Shown here: positions 26,730-36,130 of the stretch, piece by piece
Numbering within the stretch: position 1 is the first letter of the stretch
Layout: every line of letters begins with the position of its first letter
Origin: Janibacter limosus
GTDB lineage: Bacteria > Actinomycetota > Actinomycetes > Actinomycetales > Dermatophilaceae
NCBI RefSeq assembly: GCF_004295485.1
Contig: NZ_CP036164.1
Location: 62,001 to 126,000 of the forward strand
Reading direction: 5' to 3'
Length of the DNA stretch: 64,000 nucleotides
The notes under the pieces: model-generated
Told to the model about the DNA's origin: nothing
Database searches by the model: none
Seen by the model: only the letters and a program-made list of their open reading frames with translations
Made by a program: the position numbers and the translations under genes

Positions 26730-29297
26730 ATGGACTTCAAGCCCACCACCAAGGTGGCCGAGGCGCTTGCCCTGGCCCAGCGATCCGCCCAGACGCAGGG
26801 GCACCCCGAGGTGACCCCTGCGCACCTCGTGAGCGCGCTCGTGCAGCTCGACACCCCGCAGTGCGACACCCTCCTGCAGGCGGCCGGGACCGGCGCGCCG
26901 CACGTGCTCGCCCAGGCGGACGCCCAGGTCGCGTCCCTGCCCACCACGAGTGGTGCGGCTCAGCCCCCTTCGCTCGGGCGTGAGCTCCTGACCGTCCTCC
27001 AGCAGGCCGACACGCTGATGCGGGCCAAGGGCGACGACTTCCTCGCCCTCGACCTGCTGCTGCTCGCCCTCGCCGAGACCGGCCACCTGGCCGCGGTGGA
27101 GAAGCGGGGCGCCACGGACATGGAGACCAAGGTCGAGGAGCTGCGCGCCGGCCGCAAGGTCACCTCGGAGACCCCGGCCGAAGGGGGCGAGGCTCTGGAG
27201 CAGTACGGCACCGACCTCACCGCGATGGCCCGTGACGGCAAGCTCGACCCGGTCATCGGCCGCGATGCCGAGATCCGTCGAGTCGTCCAGGTGCTCTCGC
27301 GCCGGACCAAGAACAACCCCGTCCTCATCGGCGAGCCCGGCGTCGGCAAGACCGCCGTCGTCGAGGGGCTGGCCCAGCGGATCGTCTCCGGCGACGTGCC
27401 GGAGTCGTTGCGCGGCAAGCGCCTCGTGAGCCTGGACCTCGGTGCGATGGTCGCGGGGGCCAAGTACCGCGGCGAGTTCGAGGAGCGGCTCAAGGCCGTG
27501 CTCGAGGAGATCAAGGCGAGCGAAGGGGAGGTCGTCACCTTCATCGACGAGCTCCACACGGTCGTCGGCGCCGGTGCGTCCGGCGAGGGCGCGATGGACG
27601 CGGGCAACATGCTCAAGCCGATGCTCGCCCGCGGCGAGCTGCGGCTGGTCGGCGCGACGACGCTCGACGAGTTCCGCGAGCACATCGAGAAGGACCCCGC
27701 ACTGGAGCGTCGCTTCCAGCAGGTCTTCGTCGGTGAGCCGAGCGTCGAGGACACGATCGCGATCCTGCGCGGGCTCAAGGAGCGCTACGAGGCCCACCAC
27801 AAGGTGGCCATCGAGGACTCCGCACTCGTCGCGGCTGCCGCGCTGTCCGACCGGTACATCACCGGTCGCCAGCTGCCCGACAAGGCCATCGACCTCGTCG
27901 ACGAGGCGGCCTCGCGACTGCGCATGGAGATCGACTCCAGCCCGGTCGAGATCGACGAGCTGCAGCGTGCCGTCGACCGGCTGAAGATGGAGGAGCTGCA
28001 CCTGGCCAAGGAGACCGACGAGGCGTCCAAGGAGCGGCTGGAGCGGCTGCGCAAGGACCTCGCGGACAAGTCCGAGGAGCTGGCCGGCCTCACCGCCCGC
28101 TGGGAGTCGGAGAAGACCGGCCTCAACGCGGTCGGTGAGCTCAAGGCCCGGCTGGACGACCTGCGCACGCAGGCCGACCGGCTGCAGCGCGACGGCGACT
28201 ACGAGGGCGCCTCGCGCCTGCTCTACGGCGAGATCCCCACGCTCGAGGGCCAGCTCGCTCAGGCCAGCGAGGCCGAGGCGGTCCGTGACGACACCGACCT
28301 GATGGTCAAGGAGCGCGTGGGCGCCGACGACATCGCCGAGGTCATCTCGGCGTGGACCGGCATCCCCGCAGGACGTCTGCTGCAGGGCGAGTCGGAGAAG
28401 CTGCTGAGCATGGAGTCGATCATCGGCTCGCGCCTCATCGGCCAGACCGGTGCCGTGCGTGCGGTCTCCGACGCGGTGCGCCGCTCGCGGGCCGGCATCG
28501 CCGACCCCAATCGTCCGACGGGCTCCTTCCTCTTCCTCGGGCCCACAGGTGTTGGCAAGACGGAGCTGGCCAAGTCCCTGGCCGACTTCCTCTTCGACGA
28601 CGAGAAGGCGATGGTGCGCATCGACATGTCGGAGTACGCCGAGCGGCACGCGGTCGCGCGCCTCATCGGTGCGCCTCCGGGCTATGTCGGTTACGAGGAG
28701 GGCGGTCAGCTCACCGAGGCCGTGCGCCGTCGGCCGTACTCGGTCGTCCTGCTCGACGAGGTGGAGAAGGCACACCCGGAGACCTTCGACATCCTGCTGC
28801 AGGTCCTCGACGACGGTCGCCTGACCGACGGTCAGGGCCGCACGGTCGACTTCCGCAATGTCATCCTCGTGATGACCTCCAACCTCGGCAGCCAGTTCCT
28901 CACGGACCCGCTGATCGAGGCGGAGGCTCGCCGCGAGTCGGTCATGGGGGTCGTGCGGCAGGCCTTCAAGCCGGAGTTCCTCAACCGGCTCGACGAGATC
29001 GTCATCTTCGACGCGCTCAGCCGTGACGAGCTCGGCCACATCGTCGATCTGCAGGTGCGCGAGCTGGGCGGCCGTCTGGCCGACCGCCGCATCGACCTGG
29101 AGGTCACGCCGGCCGCTCGACAGTGGCTGGCCGACACCGGCTACGACCCGGCCTACGGTGCGCGGCCGTTGCGCCGGCTGGTGCAGAAGGAGATCGGTGA
29201 CCGGCTGGCCACCGGCCTGCTGTCCGGGCAGGTGCGCGACGGGTCGACCGTCGTCGTCGACCGTGATGACGAAGGGGGCGGACTCGCCCTTCGCTGA
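26730..29297 (+). CDS. clpB: ATP-dependent disaggregase ClpB
   Basis: ClpB (855 residues) works with DnaK to dissolve protein aggregates. It has the Clp N-domain (1-145), AAA+ domain 1 with Walker [11 protein letters not shown] and Walker B FIDEL, the coiled-coil M domain (about 400-520; [24 protein letters not shown]), and AAA+ domain 2 with [10 protein letters not shown], pore loop GYVGYEEGG and sensor region. The C-terminal D2-small domain ends at 29297. The ATG follows GAGGAGAG. It is controlled by a HAIR site. The last codons hold an inverted pair of the dispersed CGAAGGG motif. Confidence 0.99.
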   Translation: MDFKPTTKVAEALALAQRSAQTQGHPEVTPAHLVSALVQLDTPQCDTLLQAAGTGAPHVLAQADAQVASLPTTSGAAQPPSLGRELLTVLQQADTLMRAKGDDFLALDLLLLALAETGHLAAVEKRGATDMETKVEELRAGRKVTSETPAEGGEALEQYGTDLTAMARDGKLDPVIGRDAEIRRVVQVLSRRTKNNPVLIGEPGVGKTAVVEGLAQRIVSGDVPESLRGKRLVSLDLGAMVAGAKYRGEFEERLKAVLEEIKASEGEVVTFIDELHTVVGAGASGEGAMDAGNMLKPMLARGELRLVGATTLDEFREHIEKDPALERRFQQVFVGEPSVEDTIAILRGLKERYEAHHKVAIEDSALVAAAALSDRYITGRQLPDKAIDLVDEAASRLRMEIDSSPVEIDELQRAVDRLKMEELHLAKETDEASKERLERLRKDLADKSEELAGLTARWESEKTGLNAVGELKARLDDLRTQADRLQRDGDYEGASRLLYGEIPTLEGQLAQASEAEAVRDDTDLMVKERVGADDIAEVISAWTGIPAGRLLQGESEKLLSMESIIGSRLIGQTGAVRAVSDAVRRSRAGIADPNRPTGSFLFLGPTGVGKTELAKSLADFLFDDEKAMVRIDMSEYAERHAVARLIGAPPGYVGYEEGGQLTEAVRRRPYSVVLLDEVEKAHPETFDILLQVLDDGRLTDGQGRTVDFRNVILVMTSNLGSQFLTDPLIEAEARRESVMGVVRQAFKPEFLNRLDEIVIFDALSRDELGHIVDLQVRELGGRLADRRIDLEVTPAARQWLADTGYDPAYGARPLRRLVQKEIGDRLATGLLSGQVRDGSTVVVDRDDEGGGLALR

Positions 29298-29309
29298 GGA
29301 CCGGACGCT

Positions 29310-29345
29310 GCGGCGCCCTCCACCGCAGGCCGGGGAGGGCGCCGC
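29310..29345. terminator. Bidirectional terminator hairpin after clpB
   Basis: GCGGCGCCCTCC (29310-29321) pairs perfectly with GGAGGGCGCCGC (29334-29345) across a 12-base loop. It lies between clpB and the converging acyl-CoA dehydrogenase gene. No T-tract is present, as is common in such genomes. Confidence 0.7.
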
Positions 29346-29366
29346 GCCGCGTCGACCGCCCTCAGG

Positions 29367-30455
29367 TCACCCGAGGACCTCGACACTGCGGTGGTCCGCG
29401 ATCCGGGTGGCGAGCTCGGCCTGCTGGGTGCGGCGGTCGCCCCACGTGCGAGTGATGGCGGTGAGCCGCGCGGTCAGGTGGCTCACGGGGTGCTCTGCCG
29501 TGACACCGATGCCCCCGTGCATCTGGATGGCCTCCTGGCCGACGAGTCGGGCCGCGCGGTCCACGACGAGCCGGGCCCGCAGGACGTGGTCGATGTCGAC
29601 GGGACTCTCGTCCGCGACCATCGCGGCATAGAGGGTTGCGCTGCGCGCGAGCTCGAGCTGCGCGTACATGTCGGCTGCGCGATGCGTGAGAGTCTGGAAG
29701 CTGGCCAGCTTGCGACCGAACTGGGTCCGCGTGTCGAGGTAGTCGGTCGTGAGGCGCAGGGCCTCCTCCATCGCGCCGACCGCCTCGGCGCACAGCACGA
29801 CGCCACCGAGGGCGAGAGCCTCGCTGATGGCGCTGTCAGCAGCCTCACCCTGCGCGAGCAGGGTCGCTGACGTGCCGTCGAGGACGACCTCGGCCTTCGC
29901 CGCCTCCAGAGCCGTCACGAGGAAGACGCCGGTACCGGCGTCCGTCGCAGCGGTCACGACCAGATGGGTCGCGTCCGGGGCGTAGAGCACAGGGGCCTTG
30001 GTCCCGGTGAGGGTCCAGGCATCGCCCGACCCGCTCGCGACGACGTCCGTCGGCTGCGGTGACCAGGCGCGTAGCGGCTCGGCGAGTGCCGGGATGGGCA
30101 GCGCGGTGCCCTCCGACAGGCCGCCGAGGACCTCACGGCGCACGGCGTCGGACGCGAGGGAGGCGATGAGCGAGCCGGCGACGATCGTCTCGGCGAGCGG
30201 CACCTGCAGGCGGGCCCGGCCCAGCTCGGTGGCGGCAGCCGAGACGTCGGTGAAGCCGGCGCCCATGCCACCGTCCTCCTCGGCCCACACGAGGGCCGGG
30301 ACACCGGCCTGGACAAGGCTCTGCCAGAGCGCGTCATCATGGCCGGAGGGTGCTCCGGACTCGCCTCGCTCGGCGGCGGGGGAGCCGTACCGTCGGAGTG
30401 TGCCGCGGACGGCCTCGGCGAGAGCCTGCTGCTCGTCGGTGGGGGAGAAGTCCAT
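29367..30455 (-). CDS. Acyl-CoA dehydrogenase family protein, probable partner subunit
   Basis: The 362-residue protein has the acyl-CoA dehydrogenase fold (N-terminal MDFSPTDEQQALAEAVRGTLRRYG; C-terminal helical domain with TRTQFGRKLASFQTLTHRAADMY and IQMHGGIGVTAEHPVSHL). The middle beta domain is short and poorly conserved. This is the pattern of the non-catalytic half of alpha2-beta2 heteromeric dehydrogenases known from mycobacterial sterol-type FadE pairs. It follows the other dehydrogenase gene by two bases, so the two proteins probably assemble together. Confidence 0.85.
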   Translation of the reverse strand: MDFSPTDEQQALAEAVRGTLRRYGSPAAERGESGAPSGHDDALWQSLVQAGVPALVWAEEDGGMGAGFTDVSAAATELGRARLQVPLAETIVAGSLIASLASDAVRREVLGGLSEGTALPIPALAEPLRAWSPQPTDVVASGSGDAWTLTGTKAPVLYAPDATHLVVTAATDAGTGVFLVTALEAAKAEVVLDGTSATLLAQGEAADSAISEALALGGVVLCAEAVGAMEEALRLTTDYLDTRTQFGRKLASFQTLTHRAADMYAQLELARSATLYAAMVADESPVDIDHVLRARLVVDRAARLVGQEAIQMHGGIGVTAEHPVSHLTARLTAITRTWGDRRTQQAELATRIADHRSVEVLG

Positions 30456-30457
30456 GG

Positions 30458-31633
30458 TCAGCCCTTCAGTCCAAGAATGGTGGCCGCGACGATGCCGCGC
30501 TGGACCTCGCTGGATCCGCCGTAGATGGTCGCCTTGCGGTAGTTCAGGTAGGTCGGGACACTGCGCGCGGCCCAGTCGGGCACGGACTCGAGCGCGTCCC
30601 AGACCATGGCCATGGGGCCGCTGATGTCGACAGCCAGCTCGAGGACGTCCTGCTGCAGCTGCGAGCCGCAGAGCTTGAGGATCGACGAGGCCGGGTTGGG
30701 ACGACCGTCCTCGGAGCCGCCGGAGACCCGGACGGCGGTCAGCTCCAGGCTCATGAGCTGCGACTCGAGGTCGACGAAGCGGGCAGCGACGGCCGAGTCG
30801 TCCAGGAGGCTCCCGTCACCGAGCCGCACCTGCTGTGCGTGCTCCTTGAGCTCGGCGAGCCAGCGCTTGATCTGGCCGGTGTTGGCCACGCCGACACGCT
30901 CGTTGCCGAGGAGGAACTTGGCGTAGTCCCACCCGCGGTTCTCCTCGCCGACGAGCTGGGCGGCAGGGACGCGGACATTGTCGAAGAAGACCTCGTTGAC
31001 CTCCACATCGCCGTCGATCGTGCGGATCGGGCGGACCGTGATCCCTTCGCTCTTCATGTCGAGCAGGATGAAGGAGATGCCGGCCTGCTTCTTGGGGGCA
31101 TCGGGGTCGGTGCGGACGAGGGCAAACATCCAGTCCGCGTGCTGGCCGAGGGTGGTCCAGGTCTTCTGACCGTTGACGACGTACTCGTCGCCCTCACGGA
31201 CGGCGGTCGTGCGCAGCGCCGCGAGGTCGGAGCCGGCACCCGGCTCGGAGAAGCCCTGGCACCACCAGATCTCGGCGGTCGCCGTCCCGGGGAGGAAGCG
31301 CTCCTTGAGCTCCTCGGACCCGAAGGTGGCGATGACCGGGCCGACCATCGAGGTGTTGAAGGGCAGCGGCGGCGGCACGCCGGCCGCCTGCAGCTCGCTG
31401 TTCCAGATGAACATCTGCAGCGGGGTCCAGTCCTGGCCTCCCCACTCGGTGGGCCACCCGGGCGTGGCCAGGCCCGCTGCGGCGAGCGTCGACTGGCTGA
31501 GGCGGATGTCCTCTGGTGTGAGCTTCTCGCCAGTGGTGCCCTTCTCACGGAGATGGGCGGGGAACTCCCGGCTGAAGTAGTCCCGCATGCGCTGCTGGAA
31601 GGCGGACTCGTCCGCAGAGAGGCGTCGTTGCAT
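30458..31633 (-). CDS. Acyl-CoA dehydrogenase
   Basis: This 391-residue enzyme is the better-conserved member of the pair. It has WPTEWGGQDWTPLQ, the FAD/substrate block WCQGFSEPGAGSDLAALRTTAV, ANTGQIKRWL in the C-terminal domain, and the final YGGSSEVQRGIVAATILGL. It would oxidise an acyl-CoA to the 2-enoyl-CoA and pass electrons to ETF. The substrate cannot be told from sequence; the similarity to FadE28/FadE29-like pairs suggests branched or ring-derived acyl chains, which is only a suggestion. Confidence 0.9.
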   Translation of the reverse strand: MQRRLSADESAFQQRMRDYFSREFPAHLREKGTTGEKLTPEDIRLSQSTLAAAGLATPGWPTEWGGQDWTPLQMFIWNSELQAAGVPPPLPFNTSMVGPVIATFGSEELKERFLPGTATAEIWWCQGFSEPGAGSDLAALRTTAVREGDEYVVNGQKTWTTLGQHADWMFALVRTDPDAPKKQAGISFILLDMKSEGITVRPIRTIDGDVEVNEVFFDNVRVPAAQLVGEENRGWDYAKFLLGNERVGVANTGQIKRWLAELKEHAQQVRLGDGSLLDDSAVAARFVDLESQLMSLELTAVRVSGGSEDGRPNPASSILKLCGSQLQQDVLELAVDISGPMAMVWDALESVPDWAARSVPTYLNYRKATIYGGSSEVQRGIVAATILGLKG

Positions 31634-31764
31634 GACGCCAAACTAGCGACCGGGCGACGAGTTGAACATGGGTTCAGGAGATTCTTTGCCCAGGCACGCA
31701 TCTCTCCCGGCCCGTGGGAGGGCTCGCCCGGCCGACTCGGCGCCCGGGCTGGCAGGCTGGGGGC

Positions 31765-32796
31765 GTGCGGACTCGCGAACACGTCCTGGTCGTCGGTGGC
31801 GGCGTCGCCGGGCTGGCGCTCGCCGCCGCCCTCGACCCGCGCCGCGTCCACGTCACCCTCGTGGAGGAGCGGCCCGAACGGGCCGGCGCCGGCACGGTGC
31901 TCGCCATGTGGCGCAGCGGCCGGGTCGCCCTCGACGACCTCGGCGTGGGGGAGCGGACCCGCTCGGCCTCCCTCCCAGCAGAGCGGGCCGTCCTGCGGGA
32001 TGCCGCCGGCCGGGACCTGCACGACATCGCTGCTTCCCTGTGGTTCACCCCACGCGCGGAGCTGATGGCGGCGCTCGAGGCGGCCCTGCCCCCTTCGCTC
32101 TCACGCCTGACGCAGCAGGTCACGGACCCGCGGGCCCTCGCCACCCAGGTCGGCGCCGACCTCGTCGTCGGCGCGGACGGCGTGCGCTCGGCCGTCCGTC
32201 AGCACGCCTGGGCGGGGACGGCGCCGGTCGTCACCGACTGGATCGCGCTGCGCGGGCACCTGCCCGGACCGCCCGAGCGCACCGCCACCGAGTGGTGGGG
32301 GCCGGGCGGTCTCTTCGGCACGACGCCGGGACCGCAGGGTGCCGCGTGGTTCTGCGCGGTGCGCGGTGGCCGTGGCGCCACCGTGGACCCGGCCGAGGCA
32401 CTCGCCCTGGCCCGCGGCCACTTCGCCGACTGGGACCCGCGCACCCGCGAGGTCCTCGCAGCCGTCGGTGGGCAGGCCGACGCCCAGCGCATCCTGCTCG
32501 CACCGCGCCTGCGCACCAGCGCCGACGACCGTCTCGTCCTCATCGGCGACGCGGCCCACGCGATGAGCCCCAACCTCGGTCGCGGCGCCAACGAGGCGCT
32601 CGAGGACGCGCTCGCCCTCGCCGCGATGGTCCACCGCCACGGGACGAAGGGAGCGCCCCGCGCCTTCAGCAGGCGCCGCCACCTGCGCGGACAGGTCCTG
32701 CGGACCGCGGCCTCCGTCGGGCTGCGCGCCGCGACGACACGCCGTGCCGCTCCCGCGCGGGACGCGCTGCTGCGCGCTGCGGGGAGCCTCTCCTGA
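31765..32796 (+). CDS. FAD-dependent monooxygenase
   Basis: The 343-residue flavoprotein is of the PHBH class. The N-terminal Rossmann motif is VLVVGGGVAGLALAAALD, the middle motif is VVGADGVRSAVRQHAW (the DG motif), and the second FAD motif is LVLIGDAAHAMSPNLGRGANEALEDA. It would hydroxylate an aromatic or similar small substrate with NAD(P)H and O2; the substrate is unknown. GTG 31765 was chosen because CAGGCT stands six bases before it (leaderless) and the Rossmann strand follows at once. It is divergent from the dehydrogenase pair. Confidence 0.85.
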   Translation: MRTREHVLVVGGGVAGLALAAALDPRRVHVTLVEERPERAGAGTVLAMWRSGRVALDDLGVGERTRSASLPAERAVLRDAAGRDLHDIAASLWFTPRAELMAALEAALPPSLSRLTQQVTDPRALATQVGADLVVGADGVRSAVRQHAWAGTAPVVTDWIALRGHLPGPPERTATEWWGPGGLFGTTPGPQGAAWFCAVRGGRGATVDPAEALALARGHFADWDPRTREVLAAVGGQADAQRILLAPRLRTSADDRLVLIGDAAHAMSPNLGRGANEALEDALALAAMVHRHGTKGAPRAFSRRRHLRGQVLRTAASVGLRAATTRRAAPARDALLRAAGSLS

Positions 32797-32837
32797 GGGG
32801 GAGGACACAGGTCGGGCACGAGCGACCCGTCAGCGGT

Positions 32838-32850
32838 TAGGTTGGCCGAC
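32838..32850 (+). promoter_or_regulatory. Leaderless promoter of the lipoprotein gene
   Basis: TAGGTT at 32838-32843 lies seven bases before the ATG at 32851 and there is no ribosome site, consistent with a leaderless mRNA. Confidence 0.5.
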
Positions 32851-33549
32851 ATGCGACGACGTCCACTCCTTGCCGCCGTGCCCCTCGTCCTCACCCTCGG
32901 CCTGGCCGCCGGGTGCTCGGGCTCCGGGGACGCGACCCCACCGAAGCAGGCCCTCGAGACGGCCCGCACGACCTTCGTCGACGCCGGCACGGTGGGCTTC
33001 GACCTCAAGCAGTCGGCGCTGCCCAAGGGCCGCAACGGCGTCAGCGCGGCGCAGGGCTCCGGTGTCATCGACAAGACGACCCCCAAGTTCCAGGGCCAGG
33101 TCACCGGTGTCATTGACGGCAACTCGGCCGGCGTCGAGATCATCGCCATCGACACCAAGACGTGGATGTCCTTCTTCACCAAGGACTTCAACCCTGTCGA
33201 CATGAAGGACCTCGGCGCGCCCAACCCGGCCGAGTTCTTCCGCACCGGCAGCGGTGTCGACCAGGTCATCGCCCACACGACCGACCCCGTGGTGGGTGAG
33301 CGCACCCGCAGTGGCGACACCGTCCTGCAGGAGTACACCGGCAAGCTCCCCAAGGCGGACATCACGCGCCTCTTCGGCCTCGGTGAGGGTGGCGACACCT
33401 TCGACGTGACCTATGCCATCGAGCCCGAGAGCGGCGAGCTGCGCACGGTGAAGATCTCCGGCGACTTCTACAAGGAGGCGCCGACGACCTTCACGCTCAA
33501 GCTCAAGGACTACGGCAAGAGCGTGACGATCGACAAGCCCGCCACCTGA
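32851..33549 (+). CDS. LprG-like lipoprotein (LppX_LprAFG family)
   Basis: The 232-residue protein has a basic start (MRRRP), a hydrophobic core and a lipobox LAAGC with lipidated Cys22. The mature part has the LppX/LprAFG beta-sheet shell: ALETARTTFVDAGTVGFDLKQS, VIDGNSAGVEIIAIDTKTWMSFF, and a C-terminal KISGDFYKEAPTTFTLKLKDYG. In mycobacteria LprG carries triacylated lipids across the periplasm and is co-transcribed with the MFS protein P55. The next gene here is also an MFS exporter, 13 bases downstream, so the same pairing is conserved. Confidence 0.88.
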   Translation: MRRRPLLAAVPLVLTLGLAAGCSGSGDATPPKQALETARTTFVDAGTVGFDLKQSALPKGRNGVSAAQGSGVIDKTTPKFQGQVTGVIDGNSAGVEIIAIDTKTWMSFFTKDFNPVDMKDLGAPNPAEFFRTGSGVDQVIAHTTDPVVGERTRSGDTVLQEYTGKLPKADITRLFGLGEGGDTFDVTYAIEPESGELRTVKISGDFYKEAPTTFTLKLKDYGKSVTIDKPAT

Positions 33550-33562
33550 GGTGGGCGGCCCC

Positions 33563-35284
33563 ATGACCGGGACCAACCCCCGGACCCTGCTCGCGCTCGC
33601 CTCCACGGCCGTCGCGCTGGCCGCAGCGGACACCTATGTCGTCGTCCTCGCGCTCACCGACATGATGAGCGGCGTCGGGCTCGGCCTGGACAACCTGCAG
33701 CGTGCGGCCCCGATCATCTCCGGGTTCCTCCTCGGCTACATCGCGGTCCTGCCGCTCATCGGGCGCCTGGCTGACGTCATCTCGCGCTCGCGGATCCTGC
33801 TCGGCTGCCTCGTCGTCTTCGTCGTCGGCTCGGGCATCACGGCGCTGGCCGTCGACCTCGACATCCTCGTCGCCGGCCGCGTCGTGCAGGGCATCGGTGG
33901 TGGGGGACTGGTCCCGGCGACCCTGGCCCTCGTCGCCGACCTGTGGCCCCCGGGGCGCCGGGGGCTGCCGCTCGGCATGGTCGGCGCCGTCCAGGAGCTC
34001 GGCTCCGTCCTCGGCCCCCTCCTCGGCGCGGCCGTCCTCGCGGTCGCCGACTGGCGGGCCATCTTCTGGCTCAACGTCGTCCTCGGCCTCCTGCTCTTCC
34101 TCGCGATCGCCCTCGTGACCCGTGGAGCGCCCTTCGAGACGGCCGCGGGCGGCCTCCTCAGGAACCAGGGGGAGGACCGTCCCCGTCCTCGCGTGGTGAC
34201 CACCGCGCTCGGGGTGCTCACGGTGGGCCTGCTCTGGCTGACGCTGGCGGCACCCCCTTCGCTCGCGTCGGACGTCTATCTCGGGCTGCCCTTCGTGCCC
34301 TTCGCCGGGGACAGCCGGCTGCTCACCCCGATCGGGGCGGTGACCGCAGCCCTGGCCGTGCTGCTCGTCGTCCTGACGATCCGCCGCTGGTGGCCGCCCC
34401 TGCGGGAGAGCGACCTGCCCGGCGCGCTGCTGCTCGGCACGGTCCTCGGGTGCATCGTGCTGACCTTCGCCTCGGCCGACCCCGAGTCCGAGGTCGTCGG
34501 GCCGCTCGGCTACGCCCTGCTGCCCGTCGCGGGCATCGCCGCTCTGGGCTACGTGTGGCGCCACCGGACCGCGGCCTCGCCGCTCGTCCCGCGCGGCACG
34601 GTCCGTGGGCGCACCGGGTGGGCGCTGCTCGTCTCGCTCCTCGTCGGCGTCGCGCTCGTCTCGGTGGTCGCCGACGCCCCGCTCTTCTCCCGGCTGACCA
34701 CGTCCGGCACGCAGACCGACGCGGCGATGGAGCTGGTCAAGTTCCTCGTCGCCGTGCCCGTCGGCGCGCTCTTCGGCGGCTGGATCCTGCGCTGGGTCGG
34801 CGACGGACTCTCCGCTGGCGTCGGGCTGCTGCTCGCGACCGGCGGCCTGGTCGTCATGTCGGGCTGGGACCGCGGCTCGCTCACCGAGGTGACCTCGACG
34901 ATCACCCTCGCGCTCGTCGGCTTCGGCCTGGGCATGGCGCTCGCGCCGGTCAACGACGCGGCGCTCGCCGACTCCCCGCAGCACGCCCACGGGACGGCGT
35001 CGAGCCTCGTCGTCGTCGCGCGGATGGTCGGCATGGTCGTCGGCCTCGCGCTGCTCACCGGCGTCGGGCTGCACCGCTACTACCAGGCCGTGGAGGCGCT
35101 GCCGCGCGAGCAGCAGACGAGCGGTCAGGCCCTGCTCGACGCCGCGCTGCTGCAGGTGCACACGGTCTTCGTCGGTGCCGCCGGCGCGGCCCTGGTGGGC
35201 GCCCTCGTGGCCTTCGTCTTCCTCGGTGTGCGTCGCCGGGAGGGCTCAGGCTCGCTGGCTCGCGGGTTCGGCGTCGAGGAGTAG
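33563..35284 (+). CDS. MFS exporter, P55-like partner of the LprG-like lipoprotein
   Basis: The 573-residue protein has 14 predicted membrane segments (DHA2-type). It carries LIGRLADVISRSRIL (motif A) after segment 2, and motif C-like GAVQELGSVLGPLLGAAVL. A long extracellular loop containing GLPFVPFAGDSRLL is a feature of the P55 group. With the lipoprotein before it, it probably moves lipids or lipoglycans to the outer envelope; the drug export reported for P55 may be secondary. ATG 33563 is preceded by GAGGTGG. The last 39 bases overlap the converging hydrolase gene. Confidence 0.88.
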   Translation: MTGTNPRTLLALASTAVALAAADTYVVVLALTDMMSGVGLGLDNLQRAAPIISGFLLGYIAVLPLIGRLADVISRSRILLGCLVVFVVGSGITALAVDLDILVAGRVVQGIGGGGLVPATLALVADLWPPGRRGLPLGMVGAVQELGSVLGPLLGAAVLAVADWRAIFWLNVVLGLLLFLAIALVTRGAPFETAAGGLLRNQGEDRPRPRVVTTALGVLTVGLLWLTLAAPPSLASDVYLGLPFVPFAGDSRLLTPIGAVTAALAVLLVVLTIRRWWPPLRESDLPGALLLGTVLGCIVLTFASADPESEVVGPLGYALLPVAGIAALGYVWRHRTAASPLVPRGTVRGRTGWALLVSLLVGVALVSVVADAPLFSRLTTSGTQTDAAMELVKFLVAVPVGALFGGWILRWVGDGLSAGVGLLLATGGLVVMSGWDRGSLTEVTSTITLALVGFGLGMALAPVNDAALADSPQHAHGTASSLVVVARMVGMVVGLALLTGVGLHRYYQAVEALPREQQTSGQALLDAALLQVHTVFVGAAGAALVGALVAFVFLGVRRREGSGSLARGFGVEE

Positions 35285-36130
35285 CTCGATCTTGTCGGCG
35301 ATGACCGCCGGCGCCTCGAGCAGGACCATGTGACCGGTGTGCGGCACCATCCAGAAGTCCGCGCCGGGGACGAGCGCGGCCAGCCGGCGCCCCGCGGAGA
35401 CCGGGGTGAGCCGGTCGACCCGTCCCGTGACGACCACGGTGCGGACCTCGGCGAAGGGGGCGAGGTGCTCCCTGAAGTCGAGCCCGGCGATCGCCCGGTG
35501 CCAGTCGGAGACGACATTGGCGCGGGTGCGGGTGGTCATCCGCATGGTCGTGCGCACCGCCTCCGGGTCGGGGTCCGGGCCGAAGAGGTTGGCCGCCGTG
35601 AGCCTGGCCGTGGAGGGCAGGCCTCGGGCGTTGGCCGGCAGGGCGCCGAGGAGCTTCATGGCGAGCGCCTCCCCGCGGATCGCCCGGCGGGTGAGGTGGG
35701 CGGCGGTGCCGATGAGCGCGACGCCGCGCACGCGGCGGTGCACCAGGCCCGGGTCGACCTGGGCCAGCGCCATCAGCGTCATGCCGCCCATCGAGTGCCC
35801 GCCGAGGACCACATCGCCCTCGGGAGCAGTCTCGGCGATGACCTCGCGCAGGGTGGCCCCGAGGTCGAGCAGGCTGACCTGCCGGTCCCTGCCGGGGGTC
35901 GAGCGGCCGTGGCCGGGCTGGTCGTAGGTGATCACCCGCAGGTCCGGGCGCCGGCGCTGGAGCTCGGTGACGACCGGGTCCCAGACCTCGGTGGTCGAGC
36001 ACCAGCCGTGAGCGAGGACGAGGGTGGGCCCCTGTGCCTGCCCGCTCGTGGCGGGGTGGTCGAGGACCGCGATGCGCGCGCCGTCGGGCGAGTCCACGGT
36101 GAGGCGGCGGGGGCCGGACGACGAGGTCAC
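35246..36130 (-). CDS. Alpha/beta hydrolase
   Basis: The 294-residue enzyme has the alpha/beta hydrolase fold: oxyanion-side HGWCSTTEVW, YDQPGHGRSTPG, nucleophile elbow GGHSMGGMTLMAL (Ser), Asp in VVTGRVDRLTP and His in MVPHTGHMVLLEAP. The substrate is unknown. It starts at GTG 36130, overlapping the xthA stop (GTGA), and is probably co-transcribed with xthA. Its 3' end overlaps the converging exporter gene. Confidence 0.9.
   Translation of the reverse strand: MTSSSGPRRLTVDSPDGARIAVLDHPATSGQAQGPTLVLAHGWCSTTEVWDPVVTELQRRRPDLRVITYDQPGHGRSTPGRDRQVSLLDLGATLREVIAETAPEGDVVLGGHSMGGMTLMALAQVDPGLVHRRVRGVALIGTAAHLTRRAIRGEALAMKLLGALPANARGLPSTARLTAANLFGPDPDPEAVRTTMRMTTRTRANVVSDWHRAIAGLDFREHLAPFAEVRTVVVTGRVDRLTPVSAGRRLAALVPGADFWMVPHTGHMVLLEAPAVIADKIELLLDAEPASQRA

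Noticed and set aside
26673..29039. A 788-codon open frame antisense to clpB
   Set aside because: Low-complexity residues and full overlap with a gene of certain identity show it is a shadow.
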